Both the position numbers and the translations under genes were made by a program. From DRPG01 sp964655065 (GTDB taxonomy: Bacteria; Myxococcota_A; UBA796; GCA-2862545): a stretch of DNA of 64,000 nt. Below the pieces are notes generated by a model that did not search any database, was not told the DNA's origin, and saw nothing but the letters and a program-made list of their open reading frames with translations. The stretch spans positions 1 to 64,000 of the forward strand of contig CAZZLC010000035.1 of assembly GCA_964655065.1 (NCBI GenBank), written 5' to 3'. Shown here in pieces: positions 16,738-25,511 of the stretch (position 1 is the first letter of the stretch; each line of letters begins with the position of its first letter).

Positions 16738-17616
16738 GTGAAGCTCGGTTTCGGCAAGAGGGCCTCTGCCCTCGTGTTGTGCGTTGTGTGGTGCACGGGA
16801 TGCTCTACGGGGTTGAGGGTCACGAGCGACCTCGGGACCGTCCCCAACGACACGGGAGACGGCTTGGTCGATTTCCCGACCACCTTCGACCCGGGGAACC
16901 CGAACCCCGGGCCAGGAGGCAACCAGCCCCCCGTGGCCGACGCCGGTGAAGACTTCACCGCCGTCGTCTCGAGCGAGGTCGTCCTCGACGGCAGCGACTC
17001 GCTCGATCCCAACGGGGACCCGCTGACCTACACCTGGGTGCTGCAGCAGGTGCCGCAGGACTCGGTGAGCTTTCTCATCAACGAGACGCGGGTACAGTCG
17101 AGCCTGTTCCTGGACCGGCCAGGGCTCTACATCGTGGAGCTCGTGGTGAGCGACGGCTTCCAGAGCTCGCGCGACACCATCGAGATCATCGCCGAGGTCC
17201 TCAACTCGGGCCCTGTCGCGGTCGCCGGCCGTGACCAGACGGTGCGGCTCGGCGAGACGGTCGTGCTGTCGGGGGGTGACAGCTACGACCCCGATGGGGA
17301 GTCCATCACGTTTCGGTGGGACCTCGTGACGGTTCCTCCGGCGAGCGGAGCGATGCTCGCCAACCCCGTCTCCTCGGTGACCACGTTCGTCGCCGACCGG
17401 TCGGGTACCTACGTGGCCGAGCTGGTGGTGAGTGACGGCGCGGAGTCGTCGCTGCCCGACAGCATCACCATCACGGCGACCGAGCAGGGCTCCGGCGGCT
17501 CGGGCTGCCTCTCGTGCTCGAGCCCGCCCAACCTCACCGGGGGGGGCATCGCGAGCGGGTTCGGGCTGCTGGGCCTCCCCCTGCTCGCCCTCTGGTGGTG
17601 GCGCCGAGAGGGCTGA
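16738..17616 (+). CDS. Surface lipoprotein with two PKD-like domains and a MYXO-CTERM-like tail
   Basis: 292 residues from a GTG with AAGGAG seven bases upstream. A lipoprotein signal ends at WCTGC (Cys about 22). After a Pro/Gly-rich linker come two PKD/REJ-like beta-sandwich repeats, each starting around V-A-D/G-A-G-x-D and containing LDGSDSLDPNGDPLTYTW or the equivalent SGGDSYDPDGESITFRW. The C-terminus has paired cysteines (GCLSC), a glycine-rich run, a hydrophobic segment and WWWRREG, like a MYXO-CTERM sorting tail. Having both an N-terminal lipobox and a C-terminal sorting segment is odd. It probably sits on the cell surface as an adhesion or scaffold module. It abuts the convergent phosphohexomutase gene. 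Confidence 0.83.
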   Translation: MKLGFGKRASALVLCVVWCTGCSTGLRVTSDLGTVPNDTGDGLVDFPTTFDPGNPNPGPGGNQPPVADAGEDFTAVVSSEVVLDGSDSLDPNGDPLTYTWVLQQVPQDSVSFLINETRVQSSLFLDRPGLYIVELVVSDGFQSSRDTIEIIAEVLNSGPVAVAGRDQTVRLGETVVLSGGDSYDPDGESITFRWDLVTVPPASGAMLANPVSSVTTFVADRSGTYVAELVVSDGAESSLPDSITITATEQGSGGSGCLSCSSPPNLTGGGIASGFGLLGLPLLALWWWRREG

Positions 17617-19500
17617 TCAGCCCTGCAGCCAGGCCTTGGCGGCGTCGAGGAGCGCGCCCAGCGTGGCGTCCACCGCCGAGCGGCCAGCGTCGTCCAGTCC
17701 GGGCTGGCCCTGCACCTCGGCGTAGATCTTGAGCTTGGGCTCGGTCCCGCTCGGACGCAGCACCACGCGCGCGCCACGGTCGTGGTCGCCTGCGGCCAGC
17801 TCGTAGCCGAGGACGTTGCGCGACGACCGATCGGACGCGCTCTTGATCGGGCCGAAGCGCCCCGACTCGTCTTGGTGGTCCTGGGCCGCGGTGACCGAGC
17901 GTCCGGCGAACACGTCGGGCGGCGAGGCGCGGAGTCGCTCGAGCAGGGTGCGCATCGCGCCAGCCCCCCGAGCTCCCTCGAAGCGGATCGAGACCTGCCC
18001 GTTGACCACGTATCCGTGCGTCTCCTGCAGGCCGCGGAGCACGTCGACGAGCGTGCGGCCCGTGGCCTTGGCCTGGGCCGCCGCGATGGCGAGGGCGACC
18101 GCGCCCCCAGCCGCGTCCTTGTCGCGGATGCGGTCCGTGACCAGCACCCCGTGGGATTCCTCGCCTGCGGCGGCGAAGGTGACCTCGTCGGCCACGATGG
18201 AGCCCCACCGGCCCGTCTCCTCGAGGATGGCGAGACCCTCACCGACGTACTTGAATCCGACGAGCAGGTCGTCGACGACGACCGCGCCGTGGGCCTCCGC
18301 GACGGCCCGGACCAGCCGCGAGGTGACCTCCGTCACCACGACCAGTGGACGCTGACCCGCCGCCGCGATCGATCGGCAGGTGTGGTCGGCCACGAGCACC
18401 ACGATGTCGTTGCCGGTGAGGTGCACGAACTCGCCGCCGTGAGCGACCTCGCAGCCGAGTCGGTCCGCGTCCGGGTCGGTCCCGAAGACCAGGTCGTAGC
18501 CGCTGGCCTCGGCCAGCGCGTGCGCCATCGCGCCCGGGTTCTCGGGGTTCGCCACGCCCTGGGGAACGGTCGGAAAGGCTCCGTCTGGCGTCGCCTGCGC
18601 CGCGTGGAGGTGTGCGTCGACCCCCGCTCGCCTCAAGGCCTCGTGGAGCAACCCGGTGCCGTGCAGCGGCGTGTAGAGGACCTGGAGGGCGCGGACCGTG
18701 GCCGCTTCGACGGCTGCGGGACCCCGACCCGCTCTCGCCACCGTCTGCAGGTAGTTCTCGTGGGTCGGCTCGTCGAGCCAGCGCAGATGGGGCTGCGCCT
18801 CCTCCCAGGACAGCGAGCTCACGGACTCGACCGCGTTGACGACGTCGAGCAGCGCCTGGTCGAGAGGCGCCACGAGCTGGCCTCCGCGGGCGTCGTAGAC
18901 CTTGATGCCGTTGTCGTCGGGCGGGTTGTGGGAGGCGGAGAGGTTGAGCCCGCCGTGGGCCCCGAGCTCCCGAATCGAGAACGACAGCTCGGGCGTGGAG
19001 AGGTAGCGGTCTGACCCCCGCGCGAGCATCCACACGGCGATGCCGTTGGCCGCATAGATCCGCGCCGCCCACTCCGCGAGGTCACGCGAGGTGAGGCCCG
19101 CGAGCAATCCGGCTTCGCCGCCATAGCGGCCCCCGGCATCCACGAAGCGCCGCACGTCGTAGGCCACGACGACGGACAGGGGACCGTCTCCGAGCTGCTG
19201 CCGCAGCCAGGTGGCATGACCCTGGACCGAGGTGCCGACAGTGTGGGGGTTCATGCGGTTCGGCCCCACGCCGACGCGGCCCCGGCGGCCGCCCGTCCCG
19301 AACGGAAGGACCTGCCGGAAGGCGTCGGCGAGCTCGTCGAACTCCTCCCGCGCGATCAAGGTCTCGATCAACGGCCGATAGTCGGCGTAACGAGGCGCGG
19401 TGCACCAGCTCTGCAGGTGCTCCACGGCGCGTGCTCGGATGTCTTCGGGCACGTCCACCGATTGCAGCCCAGCTCGGGCACGGTCGATCAGGTCGCTCAT
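17617..19500 (-). CDS. Alpha-D-phosphohexomutase (phosphoglucomutase/phosphomannomutase family)
   Basis: 627 residues. The active-site phosphoserine loop is NLSASHNPPDDNGIK with Ser190; the metal loop is GTDPDADRLG; the sugar loop contains GEESHG; and the C-terminal phosphate-binding loop is VLRPSGTEPK. The length and an N-terminal extension match eukaryote-like phosphoglucomutase/phosphopentomutase-type members rather than short PMM/PGM. It would interconvert hexose 1- and 6-phosphates for glycogen or envelope sugars. It has AAGGAGG upstream, and its ATG overlaps the preceding lipoprotein gene stop (ATGA), so these are coupled. Confidence 0.93.
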   Translation of the reverse strand: MSDLIDRARAGLQSVDVPEDIRARAVEHLQSWCTAPRYADYRPLIETLIAREEFDELADAFRQVLPFGTGGRRGRVGVGPNRMNPHTVGTSVQGHATWLRQQLGDGPLSVVVAYDVRRFVDAGGRYGGEAGLLAGLTSRDLAEWAARIYAANGIAVWMLARGSDRYLSTPELSFSIRELGAHGGLNLSASHNPPDDNGIKVYDARGGQLVAPLDQALLDVVNAVESVSSLSWEEAQPHLRWLDEPTHENYLQTVARAGRGPAAVEAATVRALQVLYTPLHGTGLLHEALRRAGVDAHLHAAQATPDGAFPTVPQGVANPENPGAMAHALAEASGYDLVFGTDPDADRLGCEVAHGGEFVHLTGNDIVVLVADHTCRSIAAAGQRPLVVVTEVTSRLVRAVAEAHGAVVVDDLLVGFKYVGEGLAILEETGRWGSIVADEVTFAAAGEESHGVLVTDRIRDKDAAGGAVALAIAAAQAKATGRTLVDVLRGLQETHGYVVNGQVSIRFEGARGAGAMRTLLERLRASPPDVFAGRSVTAAQDHQDESGRFGPIKSASDRSSRNVLGYELAAGDHDRGARVVLRPSGTEPKLKIYAEVQGQPGLDDAGRSAVDATLGALLDAAKAWLQG

Positions 19501-20408
19501 GGTGCAGCCGCCTCCTTACCTTCCAACGGATAGTGGTAGTCCCGAAGCGACCTCACCTCGGTCCACGTCCGCTCCAGTGCCTGCCGGTAACGAAGGATCG
19601 CGGGAGATGCCGACGCGCGGCTGGCGGACTCGATCGCCTGATACGCTCGTGGATACTGGCCTTTCGCCTCGTGATGAACGGCGAGGTCGTGCCAGGCCCG
19701 GGCGCGCGCACGGTCCGAGGCGGCCGGATCGTCGACGATCGCCGACCACTTCGCCACCGCGGCCTCCCAGTGTCCCTCCCGTACCGCCACGCCGGCCAGT
19801 CGGAGCCGAGGATCGCCGGTCCGGAACCACCGGCGAGAGACCGCGCCAGAGGTGGGCACGAGCCGACGCCCGAGCGCATGGCCGCTGCTGCGGACCAGCT
19901 CATCGAGCAAGCCGTCGGGGAGGCCGCGTCGCGCCTCCTCTGCAGTGGGGGCCGACACGGTCCGCGAGCCGGCCACCGTGGCTGCGTCCACCGCCTCGAT
20001 TCGTTCCGCGTCGCACTTCTCGACGATCCAGGAGAGGTGCACCCGCCCGTGCCAGGTGACGTCGGCGCTCGGGAGCACCGTGACCGGCTCGGCGATCCGC
20101 GATGGTCCGTCGGGGGTCGGAACGACGTACTGCACCCGCCCCTCCTCGGTCGTCGCGGTGTCGATCCGCTCCTCGGCCACGACGTCGGTCAGCCGAACCA
20201 CGGCCTCGGCACCGGCGTCACACGACGGCGCGAGGCGCCCGGCGCGTGCGACCGTCTCGGTGAGGCTCGCGTGGACCTTCGGTTGACCGGCCTCGTCCAC
20301 GACCGCGAAACGCAGGGGCTCCTGGATGGGCAGGTCTGGCTCGGTGGACCACTCGACGTGGACCCGGGGAACGCAGCCGAGCGCCCCCGCGAGCGCGAGC
20401 GCGGTCAC
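19497..20408 (-). CDS. Putative lipoprotein with TPR-like C-terminal region
   Basis: 303 residues from the GTG at 20408, chosen because it forms a GTGA junction with the upstream lipoprotein gene; a GTG at 20453 would add an arginine-rich leader but overlap by 49 bases. The N-terminus (TALALAGALGC) is a lipobox-like signal. Residues about 30-200 are beta-rich with no recognised domain and resemble the DUF6340 type loosely; residues about 215-290 (HWEAAVAKWSAIVDDP, ARAWHDLAVHHEAKGQYPRAYQAIE) form TPR-like helix pairs. Predicted to be membrane-anchored in the periplasm. Coupled to the phosphohexomutase gene by ATGA. Confidence 0.75.
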   Translation of the reverse strand: MTALALAGALGCVPRVHVEWSTEPDLPIQEPLRFAVVDEAGQPKVHASLTETVARAGRLAPSCDAGAEAVVRLTDVVAEERIDTATTEEGRVQYVVPTPDGPSRIAEPVTVLPSADVTWHGRVHLSWIVEKCDAERIEAVDAATVAGSRTVSAPTAEEARRGLPDGLLDELVRSSGHALGRRLVPTSGAVSRRWFRTGDPRLRLAGVAVREGHWEAAVAKWSAIVDDPAASDRARARAWHDLAVHHEAKGQYPRAYQAIESASRASASPAILRYRQALERTWTEVRSLRDYHYPLEGKEAAAP

Positions 20409-21073
20409 CACTCGCCGTCGCAGGTCCCACAGTCGGCGTCGGCGAGCTGCCACACTCCCTCTTCGTCAGCGAAGTCGATGGTCGCGGCACCGTTGCCCAC
20501 CGCCGCGAGCCATCGGCCGAGCAGCGGGCTCGGTGCCTTGGAGCTGCTCTCGATGGTGAAGCTGCCGCAGTTGTCCCAACCCGAGAAGTTGGTCTCGCAC
20601 TCGACGAGGCCACCGAACGTCGACGTGTAGGTGCGGCCGGCGGTCACCGTCTCGATGGTGTCGTCGAGCTCCATCCGCGACTCGGCGACCTGCAGCGGGG
20701 GTTCGAAGGCCGTGATGGTGCCGTCGCGGTCGATGAGCGTGTGGACGCGGACCCCCCGGTTCGAGGTGCTCGACCAGCGGAGCCGGAAGCGTTCGAACTC
20801 CAGATCCTCACAGCCGGGATCGTTGCTCACGCACTGCTGGTTGTAGGACACGGTGTAGATGTTGACCGAGTTCTCGACATCGGGACTGCCCTCGAGCTCG
20901 GCCACCAGCTCGTAGGGAAGGCTCCGGTCCGTGCTGCGGTACTCCCAGACGCGGCCCACCTCGAAGGGGAACATGTTCCAGGTGGTGATGCCGGGGAACT
21001 GGATGTCGGGGTCGTCGCAGCCGACGAGGCCCACCAAACCCACGAGGAGAGACGCCAGGATCGTGCGGTTCAT
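20405..21073 (-). CDS. Putative lipoprotein, uncharacterised
   Basis: 222 residues from the ATG at 21073, which has GGAGG six bases upstream. The signal (MNRTILASLLVGLVGLVGC) ends in a lipobox Cys at residue 19. The mature part is beta-rich, with VGRVWEYRS (residues about 40-50) typical of small exported proteins of myxobacteria, four or more cysteines, and a C-terminal DCGTCDGEW. No domain named. First gene of a three-gene coupled unit ending with the phosphohexomutase. Confidence 0.78.
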   Translation of the reverse strand: MNRTILASLLVGLVGLVGCDDPDIQFPGITTWNMFPFEVGRVWEYRSTDRSLPYELVAELEGSPDVENSVNIYTVSYNQQCVSNDPGCEDLEFERFRLRWSSTSNRGVRVHTLIDRDGTITAFEPPLQVAESRMELDDTIETVTAGRTYTSTFGGLVECETNFSGWDNCGSFTIESSSKAPSPLLGRWLAAVGNGAATIDFADEEGVWQLADADCGTCDGEW

Positions 21074-21170
21074 CGAACCTCCAGGCCGCAGATGTAGCAC
21101 TCGCCGACGCCATGCGGCAACTGTCCGCTACAGGCCGGCGCCTGGGGGCCAAATCGCCCGAGCGCTCGCG

Positions 21171-21596
21171 TCAGTTCGCCCCGGACTTGAGCACCAGCAC
21201 GGGGCAGGGGCTGAAGCGAACGAGCCGTTCCGCCACGGAACCCAGGAGCGCCCGCGAGAACCCGGTCCGCCCGTGTGAGCTCATGACCACGAGCTCCGCC
21301 CCGACCTCGCGGGCCACCTCGGGCACCACGTGCCCGGGCGCCCCGATCCGGACGTGCGGTCGGGTGTCCTCGGGAGCGCCCTGGTCGACGAGCCACTCCT
21401 TCAGATTGGAGAGTGCAGCCTCTTGACGGTGCACGGGGTCGATCTGGGTCATGAGCGACGGCTCCAGCTCGGGCAGCACGTACACGGCGTGCAGCACCTG
21501 CGGGTTGGCGCTGATCGCGACCTTCAGGGCGTGAGTCTCGGGGTCTTCGAGGTCGACGGGCACGATGACGATGCCGACTGCGTCCCACTTGAGCAC
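21171..21596 (-). CDS. Universal stress protein (UspA family)
   Basis: 141 residues from the GTG at 21596, preceded by GGAGG. The fold signature IVIVPVDLEDP at the start and the nucleotide motif G-x2-G-x9-G-S near the end (SSHGRTGFSRALLGSVAERL, followed by CPVLVLK) are present, so it probably binds ATP. The gene lies 11 bases after another universal stress gene, forming a pair. Role: stress resilience, details unknown. Confidence 0.9.
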   Translation of the reverse strand: MLKWDAVGIVIVPVDLEDPETHALKVAISANPQVLHAVYVLPELEPSLMTQIDPVHRQEAALSNLKEWLVDQGAPEDTRPHVRIGAPGHVVPEVAREVGAELVVMSSHGRTGFSRALLGSVAERLVRFSPCPVLVLKSGAN

Positions 21597-21607
21597 GTGG
21601 CCTCCAA

Positions 21608-22057
21608 TCACTCGGTGAGGAAGGGGAATCCTTCGGGCTTCACCACCAGCACCGAGGCGGTGGCTTTCGCCACGAGCTGCTCCGCGGTCGATCCGGTCAG
21701 CCACTCCATCGGGCGGTGACGACCGTGGCTTCCGACCACGACGAGGTCCGACTGCCAGTCCTTGGCCGCTTCGAGGATGACGGGCACCACGGAGCCGGAG
21801 CGGACCTCGGCCTTCACGCGGTCGGGCGGCGTACCAGGGGCGAGCTGGGCGAGCGCCTCGGCGAGCAGCTCGCGGGTCTCGAGCTCGATGACGTTCAGGT
21901 CCACCTCGGACGCGTCCGGGTCGAGACTCGCGGACTGGGTGAGGACCCTCAGCACCACGAGCTGGGCATCGAGGCGTTCGGCCAGCGTCACCGCCGTCTC
22001 GAGCTCGCGCGGCGTGAGAGCCGTGCGATCCACGGGCGCCAGGATTCGCTTGAACAT
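21608..22057 (-). CDS. Universal stress protein (UspA family)
   Basis: 149 residues. It begins FKRILAPVDRT, and ends with VVVGSHGRHRPMEWLTGSTAEQLV and SVLVVK, the ATP-binding type motif G-x2-R-x9-G-S, where the second glycine is replaced by a nearby arginine/proline step. It is the first gene of a tandem pair; the two differ strongly, suggesting an old duplication and possible heterodimers. Confidence 0.9.
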   Translation of the reverse strand: MFKRILAPVDRTALTPRELETAVTLAERLDAQLVVLRVLTQSASLDPDASEVDLNVIELETRELLAEALAQLAPGTPPDRVKAEVRSGSVVPVILEAAKDWQSDLVVVGSHGRHRPMEWLTGSTAEQLVAKATASVLVVKPEGFPFLTE

Positions 22058-22085
22058 CCTCTCCCTCCTTCCCGGGAGCTGGACC

Positions 22086-22115
22086 CCCGGAGCAAGCTGT
22101 GCTGCAAGCTCCGGG
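22086..22115 (-). terminator. Hairpin after the Ser/Thr kinase gene
   Basis: An 8-base inverted repeat, CCCGGAGC at 22086-22093 and GCTCCGGG at 22108-22115, with a 14-base loop that can pair further, lies just beyond the kinase stop (minus strand) and before the universal stress gene start at 22057. No T tract is seen; terminator function is likely from position. Confidence 0.5.
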
Positions 22116-22126
22116 CCACCTTGCCG

Positions 22127-23863
22127 TCAGGGCAGCGAGACCCTCCAGGTCAGCGCCCGTCCTCCACGCATGTAGCGGCCGTCGATGACTCCGTTCTCGC
22201 GACGTCCCTCGAAGACGAGCCGAGAGTTTGGCGACGACAGGCGCAGCGTCCCGGCGTTGGCGTCGAAGGTCCCCTCGAGCGCCTCGACCCGCGGAGGGCC
22301 GGACCCGGCGAAGAAGGCGGCGGCGGCGACCACCCGGTCGCCCCGGACCTGGGTCACCCGGAGCTCGAACGGCCGCCGGTCTGCCTGACCTTCGTAGGTT
22401 CCCACGGCGAGCGGCGGACCCGCTTCCACGGACGCCTCCTCGCTCTCGGGGGGCGCCGCGTCGGCCTCGAGGGGCGTCTCGTCGGGCTCGGGGGCCGACT
22501 CCTCGACCTCGGGCACGCTCGCCGCCACCGTCATCATCCGGGGCTCGTCGGTCTGGGCCTGATCACCGGTGTCGAGCGCGGTCGGAGGCGGGAGAACCTC
22601 GAGCACCTGCGGTTCCGGAGGACGGACCGGTGCCTCCGCCTCGACGGGTGCCGCGGGGACGTCCTGCTCGGCGGGCTCGGCGGCAGACGGTGGGGAGACG
22701 GACGGAGTGACGGGCTCCGGGGGCACCAGCGGCTCGAGTCCTCCGTCGGGCTCGGCCGACGTGGGGGCAGGAGGCGCCGCCTCCTCGCTCGCCTGGCGCG
22801 CCCGTCGATTCAGCACCGGCTGCGTCATCAATGCGGTGACGAGCACGGCGAGGACCACCGAGCCGAGGATGGCGGCTACCGCCCAGCGTCCCGAGGTCGG
22901 CCGCGAGGGCTCGCGCAGCGCGCTGGCGGGGACCGAGGCCGTCAGTGCGCCGCCGGACGGACTGGAGGGGTAGGTGCTCGGGTCGAGCGCGAGGGCCACG
23001 CGCACGAGGTCCGGGGACGACGCGAGGGAGGGGTGGTCGGCGATTCCGAGGGCGGTCGCGAACGACCGCGCATCCGGCCACCGGTGCTCGCGGTCTCGCT
23101 CCAGAGCTCTCCGCAGCGCCGCCTCGAGGTCGGGCCCGACCCCGGAGAGCGGAGGCGGCGTGCGCTCGATCGTGGCCGTCAGCTCGATGTCGCTGCCTTC
23201 GGGTGAAGCGAAGGCCTTCTTGCCGGCGATCATCTCGTAGAGGACGCTGCCGAGCGCGAAGATGTCGGTGCGGGTGTCGACCGACGCCGAGTTGCGGACC
23301 TGCTCGGGCGGCATGTAGCCAGGCGTGCCCATCGAGATTCCGGTCCGGGTGTTCGGACCGAGGCCCTCCTCCACGACCTTGGCGAGACCGAAGTCCGTCA
23401 CCTTCGGGATCCACCCGCCGGGAGCCCGCATCAGCAGGACATTGCCGGGCTTGAGGTCGCGGTGGAGCACGCCGGCGTCGTGCGCGTGGGCGACCGCGGC
23501 GAGGACGGGCGCGAACAGCCCGAGCGCGTCGGTGACCGAGAGCGCGCCGTGGTGATCGAGGAACTCCTCGAGCGAGGGGCCCTCGATGAACTCGAGGAGC
23601 AGCCCCACGCGACTGTCGATGCGCAGCACGTCGGTGACCCTCACGATGTGAGGGTGGGTGAGCTGCGCCTGGATCCGACCCTCGAGGAGGAGCCGGTCCG
23701 TCAGGCTCTTGCGGTTCCAGGTGAGCAGCTTGAGCGCGTGCAGCGAGCCCAACTCGACGTGGCGGACCTTGTAGACCTCGGCGAGGCCACCGAGTCCCAC
23801 GAGAGCCTCGACGGTGTAGCGCTCGTCGACCACCCGACCAATCTCGAGGCTCCCCTCATCCAT
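22127..23863 (-). CDS. Transmembrane Ser/Thr protein kinase with extracytoplasmic C-terminal domain
   Basis: 578 residues. Kinase domain: glycine loop GLGGLAEVY (about 23-31), Lys45 in HALKL, HRDLKPGN at 134-141, DFG at 157-159, activation segment ending GTPGYMPPEQ. A membrane segment lies at about 314-334 (AAILGSVVLAVLVTALM). The periplasmic part has a Pro/Glu/Ala-rich linker of roughly 130 residues, then a compact beta-rich domain of about 110 residues (VGTYEGQADRRPFELRV ... GRYMRGGRALTWRVSL), which looks like a sensor, family unnamed. It overlaps the upstream outer-membrane-type gene by eight bases and is probably cotranscribed with it. Confidence 0.92.
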   Translation of the reverse strand: MDEGSLEIGRVVDERYTVEALVGLGGLAEVYKVRHVELGSLHALKLLTWNRKSLTDRLLLEGRIQAQLTHPHIVRVTDVLRIDSRVGLLLEFIEGPSLEEFLDHHGALSVTDALGLFAPVLAAVAHAHDAGVLHRDLKPGNVLLMRAPGGWIPKVTDFGLAKVVEEGLGPNTRTGISMGTPGYMPPEQVRNSASVDTRTDIFALGSVLYEMIAGKKAFASPEGSDIELTATIERTPPPLSGVGPDLEAALRRALERDREHRWPDARSFATALGIADHPSLASSPDLVRVALALDPSTYPSSPSGGALTASVPASALREPSRPTSGRWAVAAILGSVVLAVLVTALMTQPVLNRRARQASEEAAPPAPTSAEPDGGLEPLVPPEPVTPSVSPPSAAEPAEQDVPAAPVEAEAPVRPPEPQVLEVLPPPTALDTGDQAQTDEPRMMTVAASVPEVEESAPEPDETPLEADAAPPESEEASVEAGPPLAVGTYEGQADRRPFELRVTQVRGDRVVAAAAFFAGSGPPRVEALEGTFDANAGTLRLSSPNSRLVFEGRRENGVIDGRYMRGGRALTWRVSLP

Positions 23864-24779
23864 CGCTGCGCCGCCGCCGGACCAGGGTCTGCAGCCCCGC
23901 CGTCACCGAGATGACGTCGGACGGATTGTTGATCGCCACCACCGTGCGCAGCACGGTCAGCGAGGCCGAGATCGTCCTCGGCCCCCGGACGACCGCGGTG
24001 CCGCCCACCCGAAGGTTGAACACCCGGAGGGCCGCGAAGCGATCGGGATCGGACAGGTCGAGGTCGCCCCAGTCCTCTCCCGTGATTCGCCAGAGGAACG
24101 TGGCCACCGGACCGACCACGAAGCGCCGGTTGCCGACGACGAACTCCGTGTTTGCCCCGACCTCGGGACCCGGTACGGCGAGCGAGCCCTCGAAGGCCGG
24201 ATAGGTCCGCGTGTTGGGGAACCGGTAGCGTCCGACCACGTCGAGGAAGCCGCTCCAGAACGCACTTCCCACGGAGCCCGTGCGACCGACGGAGGCGAAG
24301 ATCCCGGTGTCGAGTCCACCCTCGCCCACGTTGGTGATTCGCTCTCGGGTCGGGAGCGTGAAGTCGCCGACCCGAACCTCGGGACCAATCGCGAAGGAGA
24401 GCGGGGCGCCGAAGAGCTCGTCGAGAAGGAGCGCCTTCGCGCGCAGCTCGATCACGCCGATGGTGGAGGTGGTGCGGCACGCCCCGAGCCCGAGGTCCAG
24501 GCACAGGGCGGAGTCGGGCCGGTTCGCCTGGACGCGCCACCAGGGGAGCACGCCCTCGAGCTCGAGGTGCGGGGTGAGGCCGACGGTCACGATGCCCTTG
24601 AGCCCGAACGCCGAGAGCCCCTCGCCGACGTCGACGACCTGCCGTTCGTCGCCGACCTGGATCGCGAGCCGGGTCAGGCGCTGCACCTCGCTGCCTACGT
24701 AGACGGAGGTGTTGCCCTCGCCCACGACCCAGGGACCGGACCCCGCGACGGCCGCCAAGCTGGTCAGTACGAGCAGCAT
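23856..24779 (-). CDS. Putative outer-membrane beta-barrel protein
   Basis: 307 residues from the ATG at 24779 with GGGGAG just upstream (ATG at 24791 is an alternative). A short signal (MLLVLTSLAAVAG) is followed by alternating polar and hydrophobic beta-strand-like segments (VTVGLTPHLELEGVLPWW, FAIGPEVRVGDFTL, VVGRYRFPNTRTYPAFEGSL), glycines and aromatic residues typical of myxobacterial barrel proteins. No named family. Eight-base overlap with the kinase gene suggests the kinase may sense or regulate this envelope component. Divergent from the phosphatase gene across 169 bases. Confidence 0.68.
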   Translation of the reverse strand: MLLVLTSLAAVAGSGPWVVGEGNTSVYVGSEVQRLTRLAIQVGDERQVVDVGEGLSAFGLKGIVTVGLTPHLELEGVLPWWRVQANRPDSALCLDLGLGACRTTSTIGVIELRAKALLLDELFGAPLSFAIGPEVRVGDFTLPTRERITNVGEGGLDTGIFASVGRTGSVGSAFWSGFLDVVGRYRFPNTRTYPAFEGSLAVPGPEVGANTEFVVGNRRFVVGPVATFLWRITGEDWGDLDLSDPDRFAALRVFNLRVGGTAVVRGPRTISASLTVLRTVVAINNPSDVISVTAGLQTLVRRRRSDG

Positions 24780-24948
24780 CTCTCCCCCCATCGACGTCGA
24801 GGTACGCCGATTGAACACGGGACGCCCCTCGAGCGCAACCTCGCGGAGGCCTCTCGGACGGTTCCCGACATCCTGACACCCAACCTTCGCGGCCGTTGCG
24901 CCGATGTCACGCGAACCACGGTTACACCTTGGTTGTCGGGAGACCCAA

Positions 24949-25428
24949 GTGGACCGCATCGATCCAGCGTTGCCGCCGGACGCCGGCGTCCTCTTCATCT
25001 GTACCGGGAACTACTACCGGAGCCGCTACGCGGAGGCGAGATTTCTCACCTGGAGCCGGCACCGGGGCTTCCCGCTCCGGGTAGCGAGCCGGGGTCTCGC
25101 CATCGACGTGGAGCAGAAGACGAACAAGGGCCCGATGTCCCCCTACGCCGTCGATCGACTGCGCGACCACGGCATCGACCCCGACCCCTTCCTGTGGATG
25201 CCTCGCGACCTGACGGAGGACGATCTCTCGTCGCACGCGCTGCGCATCGCGGTGGATCGCGACGAGCACGTCCCGCTGGTGGAGCGTCGCTTCCCGACCT
25301 GGGTGGAGCGCCTGGACTACTGGGACGTCGCCGACGGGGTCCCCACGGAGCGACGGCATCCTCTGGCCGAGATCGACCACCACCTCGAGTCCCTGTTCGA
25401 CCGCGTGGTTCGGAGCCTCGTCGCCTGA
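24949..25428 (+). CDS. Low-molecular-weight protein tyrosine phosphatase-like protein
   Basis: 159 residues from the GTG at 24949, which has GGGAG six bases upstream; an in-frame ATG at 24904 has no ribosome-binding site. The P-loop VLFICTGNYYRSR gives the C-x5-R catalytic motif (Cys18, Arg24), and an aspartate in DYWDVADG near residue 125 could be the general acid, although the usual DP is DV here. LMW-PTP relatives also include arsenate reductases; the N-Y-Y after CTG differs from typical CxGNICRSP, so the substrate may be unusual. It is divergent from an outer-membrane protein/kinase operon, which suggests opposing phosphorylation roles. Confidence 0.8.
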   Translation: MDRIDPALPPDAGVLFICTGNYYRSRYAEARFLTWSRHRGFPLRVASRGLAIDVEQKTNKGPMSPYAVDRLRDHGIDPDPFLWMPRDLTEDDLSSHALRIAVDRDEHVPLVERRFPTWVERLDYWDVADGVPTERRHPLAEIDHHLESLFDRVVRSLVA

Positions 25429-25511
25429 CCTCCCGCGGAGCGTCCGTGATACGGCGATGGTCGGCCGCCCCTGGATCGGCGACGACCGGGAGGTTCGGCC
25501 AGGGAGTCGAC

